Both the position numbers and the translations under genes were made by a program. From DATLBY01 sp035526665 (GTDB lineage Bacteria > Acidobacteriota > Terriglobia > Bryobacterales > Bryobacteraceae), in contig DATLBY010000091.1 of the NCBI GenBank assembly GCA_035526665.1, positions 1 through 20,892 of the forward strand: 20,892 nt of DNA, written 5' to 3'. Below, piece by piece: positions 16,131-20,892 of this stretch (the first letter of the stretch is position 1; every line of letters starts with the position of its first letter). Under the pieces are notes generated by a model. The model ran no database searches. It was given only the letters and a program-made list of their open reading frames with translations, and was not told the DNA's origin.

Positions 16131-18374
16131 TTACCCCGAAGGCCGGGAAGCCGACGAAATCCGGAAAACACGAAAGTTCAATAGCCTGGAATCAGACGGA
16201 ATGCGGTTTCCACCATTCTCCACATGGAACCGGAAGACAGAGCCCTTGCGAACTCCGGGTGGAAGAAACAGTATCAGCTTTTGCCGTTTGGACACTTCAT
16301 AAACGTGGACCGGATGGCCGTTTGCATCGACAACCCGCAGCACCATAGGCACCTTTGCAATTCCTGGCCCCGGCTCCACTTCAATAGCTAATCCATTGGG
16401 GAATGCCTTTGGGTCCGTAATCTGAATGCCGGCATCGTTGTTGACCCAACGAAACCGCTCTCCTTTGTACTCCTCGATAGCGTAGAAATTGTTAGCAATG
16501 CCGACGCCATCGTGGAAGAGAATATCCGCCTGAAAACCCGGGGCGGCCGTCTCGCCCCGAACTGCCGCGGAGAAAATTCTATAGTCGAGAGTCCGAGGGT
16601 CGGACCCAGCCGATTTAGGAGGATCGAGCGCATACAGGCTCAGCGTATGGACTCGTTGGTCGGGGCTTAGATGATCTGGTATTTTGACGGGAACTAAATG
16701 ACGACCGGCGAGCGTGACGGCACTAAGCACCGAGCCGGTTTGATCCCGAATCTCCAGGCGCAGCGGGTGTCCGGCCTGGGAAGGCCCCGGTTCGATATCC
16801 AGCACAATCGTCTTACCCGTCACGGCAGATCCGGCAAAGATCTCCGCTCCCGACCTGGCCCAGTGAAATTTGGAAGTACGCTCAGCTTCCAGCGGATACC
16901 ATCCGTTGCCGCGAATCACAGGTGCGGCGGGGAACACAACGTCCGCCTGCTCTACTCCGGCGCTTCCGGCGCATGCAACTGAAGTAAATCCGATGCAGCG
17001 CAGAATCGCGCTGACCTGCCGGTCCTCATTCGCCAACTGCTGGGCGTTGCCGAACTCCAACTCGACTGACCGGCGGCGATTTCCCGGAGGCGGGGTGAGG
17101 CGAAGTTCGAATTCACCGACGCCAAGGCTCTTACGCGCAATTTCCTTCCCATCGAGGCGGACACGGATCTCGTCCCGAAACGTGGCTGAAATAATCTGCG
17201 GAATGGCTCCCTGAATCACAAGCGGGTTTAAGCCGCCGGGATCCGAGAGGGTCACGAATGCTTTCCTGCTGATCCACCCGTCCTCGTAGATCCCCGAGTA
17301 TTCCAGATCGCGCTGGGCCAAGTGCTCCGGAATTTTACTGATGTACTCGGGCGGTCGCATTGCCTGATATTCTTCCTCCGAGATGGCAGAGATCTCGCGG
17401 GCCAACGCCACGCATCTTCTCCAATCCAAGGGCACTTGGGTATTGAACAGGCGCATCACGCCGGTGCGCCGTTCCTCTATGGGTCTCCCGTCACGGCCCA
17501 TATCTAAAGCAAAGTATGGAAGACCGTGGATCCACTGGGGAGCCACGGGAGCCGAAACGAGCCGAGCTGAGCCGTTACCCATGAGGTTGAATGGTGTACG
17601 GCGGTCTCCAATGACAGAAACCGGGGGAAGCATCCGAAGTTCGCCCGTGCTGTTCATTGTGGTTATTCCAACTACAAAACGGACCTTATCAGAGGGATGG
17701 ATGATCCTGAGGAGAAGATCACGCCCCGTCGACGAAAAGCTCCCGTTCGGATACCAAGCATCCTTCTCGGCAGGGAATAGCGCGGTAAGTAAACGGTTTT
17801 TTCCGAAATACGTCTGGCCACGCTGCGACTCCACCAGGAAAAGGTGATTCTTCACATCGGGCCAAGACCGCACAATGATTGGTGGCGCCGCCGGGGCAGC
17901 CGATCTTTTATTTAAGATCGTTTGACTGGGCGGAGTTCCCAGAAGCTGGAGATCTTGCGGTTGCTGCTCCGCTCGCGTGGCGCGAAGGTCCTCCTGGAAC
18001 TGGTTGAACGCCCTGCCAGGATTTATCTCTTTAAGATCAAAGGTTCTAGTTGCGGTCGTGGCTCTCCGCTCGTCTTCCCGAAGCATGTGAGCCATGAAGT
18101 CTTTCGATGGCGTCAGCAGTTGGTGCCCTTTCGTATAGACACCCACTATCTTTGCAAAGGAGATGCTGCTGGTATCCGTTATGAGAAGTGGCGCCAGATG
18201 CGAGTTGCGTAATCTGATAAGTTCAGCCACTAATCCGTCGGCGGAAGCGCGCCGCAGATCGTTGTATCCGACGTCGAGGCCCCGGGTCATTTCGACATAA
18301 TACGTATGCCCAGGAAGACCCGCCAGCGCGAGAATCAGCAGCGGAACATACTTAATCAGTTTCTCCTTGTACAT
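16131..18374 (-). CDS. Exported or periplasmic multidomain protein with DGW and GWY/RW modules
   Basis: 747 residues. A basic start (MYKEKLIK) and one hydrophobic segment (YVPLLILALAGLPG) look like a signal anchor, or the last membrane helix of the upstream protein. Residues about 30-350 are a soluble region I do not recognise (LLITDTSSISFAKIVGVYTKG near its start). A DGW module covers 361-466, and two related tandem modules follow at about 479-604 (GNGWYPLE, FHWARSGAEI, DIEPGPS, DPRTLDYRIF) and 617-740 (FRWVNNDAGI, EVEPGPG, DSRLLNFRVF). The ATG directly follows, in the same frame, the TAA of the GT-C-like gene, without a Shine-Dalgarno, so this may be the second half of one protein. It probably lies outside the cytoplasm and may bind glycan. 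Function unknown. Confidence 0.75.
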   Translation of the reverse strand: MYKEKLIKYVPLLILALAGLPGHTYYVEMTRGLDVGYNDLRRASADGLVAELIRLRNSHLAPLLITDTSSISFAKIVGVYTKGHQLLTPSKDFMAHMLREDERRATTATRTFDLKEINPGRAFNQFQEDLRATRAEQQPQDLQLLGTPPSQTILNKRSAAPAAPPIIVRSWPDVKNHLFLVESQRGQTYFGKNRLLTALFPAEKDAWYPNGSFSSTGRDLLLRIIHPSDKVRFVVGITTMNSTGELRMLPPVSVIGDRRTPFNLMGNGSARLVSAPVAPQWIHGLPYFALDMGRDGRPIEERRTGVMRLFNTQVPLDWRRCVALAREISAISEEEYQAMRPPEYISKIPEHLAQRDLEYSGIYEDGWISRKAFVTLSDPGGLNPLVIQGAIPQIISATFRDEIRVRLDGKEIARKSLGVGEFELRLTPPPGNRRRSVELEFGNAQQLANEDRQVSAILRCIGFTSVACAGSAGVEQADVVFPAAPVIRGNGWYPLEAERTSKFHWARSGAEIFAGSAVTGKTIVLDIEPGPSQAGHPLRLEIRDQTGSVLSAVTLAGRHLVPVKIPDHLSPDQRVHTLSLYALDPPKSAGSDPRTLDYRIFSAAVRGETAAPGFQADILFHDGVGIANNFYAIEEYKGERFRWVNNDAGIQITDPKAFPNGLAIEVEPGPGIAKVPMVLRVVDANGHPVHVYEVSKRQKLILFLPPGVRKGSVFRFHVENGGNRIPSDSRLLNFRVFRISSASRPSG
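16155..16526 (-). other. GWY/RW-type module, last copy
   Basis: Residues about 617-740 of the 747-residue protein. FYAIEEY, RFRWVNNDAGIQI, LAIEVEPGPG, LRVVDANGHPV, ILFLPPGV and a closing DSRLLNFRVFRIS match the preceding copy in the same order. Confidence 0.6.
16563..16940 (-). other. GWY/RW-type module, first copy
   Basis: Residues about 479-604 of the 747-residue protein. GNGWYPLEAE, KFHWARSGAEIF, IVLDIEPGPS, LRLEIRDQTGSV, PVKIPDHL and DPRTLDYRIFSA. Its end (D-x-R-x-L-x-x-R-I/V-F) also resembles the end of the DGW modules. Confidence 0.6.
16977..17294 (-). other. DGW module, copy 3 (747-residue protein)
   Basis: Residues 361-466. GIYEDGWISRKAF is nearly identical to GRYEDGWISRKY of the plus-strand GT4-GT2 protein. 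Then LVIQGAIPQI, IRVRLDGKEIARK, GEFELRLTPPP, VELEFGNAQQL and DRQVSAILRCIGF follow in matching order. Confidence 0.65.
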
Positions 18375-19796
18375 TTAAATATTTGTATGCTCGGGCAATA
18401 CCTCGCCATTCCAGCGAAGCCATGCGCAAACAATGGTTGACAGGACAAACGGTTGAGCGAACATTGCTATTTTGAAGAGTCCATAGTCGGCTTGATGTCT
18501 CGCAAGATTCAACGCGCCAATCAACATTGCAAGGGCGACAGCCGCAGCAGGTTGGCCCCTCCATGTCTGCAGGATGACTGCAATTACTGACAGCACTAAC
18601 AAAATTCCGCCAGCGACGATTGCGACGGTGAGCATCGGTTCGTCGATCAGTTTGAAGGCGGGGAAAAAACCCCACAACTGGGCAAGCCCGCTGGGCAGCA
18701 GAAAGAACGGAAATAAGATGAAATTTCCCGTCCCCGTGAAGTTGCCTGAGGCCGCCCTCATTTGTTGCAGGAGAAACGAATAGGCATTTTGCAGGTAGTT
18801 ATTTAGAAAGACGCTAGTGAAGAGACCGATGACGGTGAAGTGGGCGAACGCAGGCGTAATGGCTTGCCGGCGCCGGAGTAGGCGAAGGCCGAAATAGATA
18901 CCACAGGACAAGATAAAAAACGGAAGCACTTCGGGGTAAACGATCAAAGTAGCTGCAAACTGGAGAGCGGGCAACAAAGAAATCTGTACGCGCTTTAGCA
19001 AATTCCCCGTTGGAGGCGGCTTTAGAAACAAGGTAGCGCATGACGTGAGCATCATCAGTCCGAAAACTTGCCCTATAAGTTGCAAAAGGGTGCCGAGGCT
19101 ATTCATGGCGGAGAGTCCCACCAGAAGGCAAACGGCCATAGCCGCAGTACGAAATTTGCGCGACCGCATCACCAGCGCGCCCGTAGCGCTGACGAGAGCG
19201 AGATTCAAGGCCAGAATCACCGGCATGAACACCTGATGTCCGGTTAGCCTGCTCCAACTGATCACGAACGCGAGCAGCAAGTCTGATCCGGACCGAATTC
19301 CCTCGGCGACGTGTACCTCCCAGTAATATGCGCTCAGATCGCGATTGGTAAGAAGGTCGCGCAATGGCAAGGCTTCGAAGTAAGAGTTTTCCACAAACCG
19401 GTGTCCAGCGAGAACATAGTTTGCCATATCATCATTACAGTAGGCGAGCCAGTTGAAGCCAAATTCGAACATGGGCCCACCGGTTAGCAGCGCCGTCAGC
19501 AAGAAGATGCCTGCAAACGGAAGATAAGGGCGCCATGGAATGGGAACTCTTAACCGTCGGTGTGCCAAGCCGGCCGCCACCAGTAAGCTTAGGAAGAGCG
19601 CTGGGCCGAAGCGCGACACCGGCAGGCCTGCACGATTCAGCCAAAAGACGAGAACCACGATCAATCCAACTCCGACCGAAGGAGCCAGCAGCAGATTCTG
19701 CAACAAATTGCGCCGGGACCAGAGCAAAGAGAGCAGGGTATAACCAATAAATGTCCAAGTAGAAAAAAGAAACAGGAGGAGCGCGAATGGCAGCAC
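18375..19796 (-). CDS. Polytopic membrane protein, GT-C-like glycosyltransferase or polymerase candidate
   Basis: 473 residues from a GTG at 19796, with GGGGA just upstream. Some ten or more hydrophobic helices run through it (for example LPFALLLFLFSTWTF, FLSLLVAAGLA, PYLPFAGIFLLTALL, MLTVAIVAGGILLVLSVIAV). A loop after the early helices holds an acidic motif, NWLAYCNDDMANYVLAGHRF (Asp122, Asp123), like the catalytic acidic loop of lipid-phosphosugar-dependent GT-C enzymes. By that analogy it may transfer sugars or polymerise repeat units on the periplasmic face; this is inference. The TAA stop is followed immediately and in frame by the ATG of the 747-residue protein, giving a joint frame of 1222 codons broken only by that stop. 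Confidence 0.75.
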   Translation of the reverse strand: MLPFALLLFLFSTWTFIGYTLLSLLWSRRNLLQNLLLAPSVGVGLIVVLVFWLNRAGLPVSRFGPALFLSLLVAAGLAHRRLRVPIPWRPYLPFAGIFLLTALLTGGPMFEFGFNWLAYCNDDMANYVLAGHRFVENSYFEALPLRDLLTNRDLSAYYWEVHVAEGIRSGSDLLLAFVISWSRLTGHQVFMPVILALNLALVSATGALVMRSRKFRTAAMAVCLLVGLSAMNSLGTLLQLIGQVFGLMMLTSCATLFLKPPPTGNLLKRVQISLLPALQFAATLIVYPEVLPFFILSCGIYFGLRLLRRRQAITPAFAHFTVIGLFTSVFLNNYLQNAYSFLLQQMRAASGNFTGTGNFILFPFFLLPSGLAQLWGFFPAFKLIDEPMLTVAIVAGGILLVLSVIAVILQTWRGQPAAAVALAMLIGALNLARHQADYGLFKIAMFAQPFVLSTIVCAWLRWNGEVLPEHTNI

Positions 19797-19865
19797 TTAT
19801 ATCCCCAAGATCAAACTATATGAGCGTGGTTCAGGCGTATTAAAAAAAAGACCATCATGAACATC

Positions 19866-20582
19866 TCAGAGAACGAAACCCGATGCCCGCGCATCGTCAT
19901 AAAACATCTGGACCGTATCCAGCGAATAATCGTGCAGGTCTTTGCCGACTACCCTAAGCTTCTTCAGGATGTCAGTGGTCGCGGTAATAATGTGGCATCC
20001 GACAGCATCGGCCTGCATGACGTTGAGTAGTTCCCTCGGACTTGCCCAGATCAGTTCGAGTTGCGGTTCCACCGACAGCATCTCCACGGCCGCCGCCATC
20101 AACGGCACAGGATCCCTACCCGTGTCGGCAATACGCCCGGCGAAGACAGACACGTATGCAGGAGCCCCGCCGGCCAAAGCGCGAACCGCATCTCGAACCT
20201 GACAAAGCGTCATCAAAGCAGTGACGTTCAACTTGATTCCCGCACGGGTCAATCGGCAGATCAGCTCCAGCGTTGGTTCCCGCCGTGTATTGGTGATCGG
20301 AATCTTGACGAACACGTTCTCACCCCAACTCGCAATCAGGCGCGCCTGCCGTTCCATTTCACCAAAGTCATCCGCGAATACTTCCAGCGAGATCGGGCGG
20401 TCGGGAATAGCTTTTAGAATGTCGCGCCCAAATTCTTCATAATCCTTGATACCGGCCTTTCGCATGAGCGTGGGATTGGTTGTGAAGCCTTGAATTACCG
20501 GGTCGGCGTACATGGCCAGCATGGCTACTTTTTCAGCGCCATCAGCGAAAATCTTAACATTGAGATTAGCAACTGACTTCAA
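19866..20582 (-). CDS. Transaldolase family protein (small, TalC/FSA-like)
   Basis: 238 residues from a TTG at 20582, the only start before the conserved first strand (NLNVKIFADGAEK), 4 bases after the phosphatase gene stop. A class I aldolase barrel: Asp14 in FADGA, TTNPTLMRKAG, LEVFADD, the Schiff-base Lys93 in VFVKIPITN, KLNVTALMTLCQV, and SVFAGRIADTGRDP. It transfers a dihydroxyacetone unit between sugar phosphates or cleaves fructose 6-phosphate. Close relatives sit in LPS and capsule clusters; next to a GmhB-like gene it could supply sedoheptulose 7-phosphate, the first heptose precursor. That link is inferred. The Shine-Dalgarno is weak, so coupling to the upstream gene is likely. A run of eight Ts follows the stop on the coding strand. 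Confidence 0.88.
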   Translation of the reverse strand: MKSVANLNVKIFADGAEKVAMLAMYADPVIQGFTTNPTLMRKAGIKDYEEFGRDILKAIPDRPISLEVFADDFGEMERQARLIASWGENVFVKIPITNTRREPTLELICRLTRAGIKLNVTALMTLCQVRDAVRALAGGAPAYVSVFAGRIADTGRDPVPLMAAAVEMLSVEPQLELIWASPRELLNVMQADAVGCHIITATTDILKKLRVVGKDLHDYSLDTVQMFYDDARASGFVL

Positions 20583-20586
20583 GGAA

Positions 20587-20892
20587 TTACTCGCTTCGTT
20601 CTAAGCTCTCGATCCACTCAGCAGCCTCGGACAAAGATGCCACGCGCGCAGATGGTTCATGCCGGGGATGCCGCTCCTGATAGCCGTAATCCAGCCAAAC
20701 CGTACGAACCCCGGCCGCAACACCGGCGTCCACGTCACGCCATCGGTCCCCAATCAGGAAACTGTTTTCCAATGTTATCTCATGGCGGGCGGCGGCTTGC
20801 AGAATCAGGCCAGGGAGAGGCTTTCTGCATGCGCATCCGTCGCCGTCATCGTGATAACAGCAAAAGAAATCGTCGAGGGGCAGTTTGGCCGC
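20587..20892 (-). CDS. gmhB: HAD phosphatase, GmhB-like (5' end beyond window)
   Basis: The frame is open to the window edge; 101 C-terminal residues are visible, starting AAKLPLDDFFCC. The segment CYHDDGDGCACRKPLPG carries the Cys-x-His...Cys-x-Cys zinc loop and Arg-Lys of D-glycero-D-manno-heptose 1,7-bisphosphate 7-phosphatase, in a short-loop form. FLIGDRWRDVDAGVAAG is HAD motif IV, with the Asp pair that holds magnesium. The catalytic DxDGT motif must lie outside the window. The enzyme removes the 7-phosphate in ADP- or GDP-heptose synthesis. It is the first visible gene of the minus-strand operon, 4 bases before the transaldolase. Histidinol-phosphate phosphatase is the main alternative. 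Confidence 0.82.
   Translation of the reverse strand, partial: AAKLPLDDFFCCYHDDGDGCACRKPLPGLILQAAARHEITLENSFLIGDRWRDVDAGVAAGVRTVWLDYGYQERHPRHEPSARVASLSEAAEWIESLERSE

Noticed and set aside
1..20892. CRISPR array, insertion sequence, integrase or prophage
   Set aside because: No regularly spaced direct repeats, transposase or integrase motifs or terminal inverted repeats were seen on reading the window; the repeats found are protein-level only.

Overview
The window looks like chromosomal DNA of a fairly GC-rich Gram-negative bacterium, most plausibly an acidobacterium of the Solibacter/Bryobacter type. This rests on four things: dnaK-dnaJ followed by a MerR-type HspR repressor, a secreted protein joining a carboxypeptidase-regulatory-like fold to TPRs, a bacterial eRF1-like (baeRF) protein, and heptose and LPS-type glycosyltransferase genes that imply an outer membrane. 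The assignment is an inference; no rRNA or other phylogenetic marker was tested.

Region 1 (1-3463) is the heat-shock cluster: dnaK (5' end outside the window), a strong intrinsic-terminator-like hairpin, dnaJ, then hspR three bases after dnaJ. Region 2 (3460-6690) holds unrelated housekeeping genes: a convergent small lipoprotein, a divergently transcribed secreted TPR protein, a baeRF-domain protein, and a tRNA-Val(UAC) on the minus strand.

Region 3 (6870-15897, plus strand) is a tightly packed surface-polysaccharide operon. GDP-mannose 4,6-dehydratase and GDP-fucose synthase make an activated deoxysugar. They are followed by a polysaccharide pyruvyl transferase, a GT9 (heptosyltransferase-like) enzyme fused to a long repetitive coiled coil, a GT4-GT2 double glycosyltransferase, and a second GT2. 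Junctions are very tight (ATGA, TAG-c-ATG, TTGA), and the GT9 gene appears to lack a conventional start codon. A hairpin at 16014-16040 may end the operon.

Region 4 (16131-20892, minus strand) runs the other way and converges on region 3. It contains a GmhB-like heptose bisphosphate phosphatase (cut by the window edge), a small transaldolase, a polytopic GT-C-like membrane protein, and a 747-residue exported or periplasmic protein. The last two are in the same frame, separated by one TAA immediately followed by ATG, so they may be one gene split by a stop codon.

The most interesting signal is a roughly 105-residue predicted beta-rich module with the signature Y-x-D-G-W. It ends both GT2 proteins on the plus strand and recurs inside the 747-residue protein on the minus strand, where two further tandem GWY/RW-type modules follow. 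I cannot assign it to a named family. It ties the two opposing transcripts together as one polysaccharide assembly system with a shared, perhaps glycan-binding, accessory domain.
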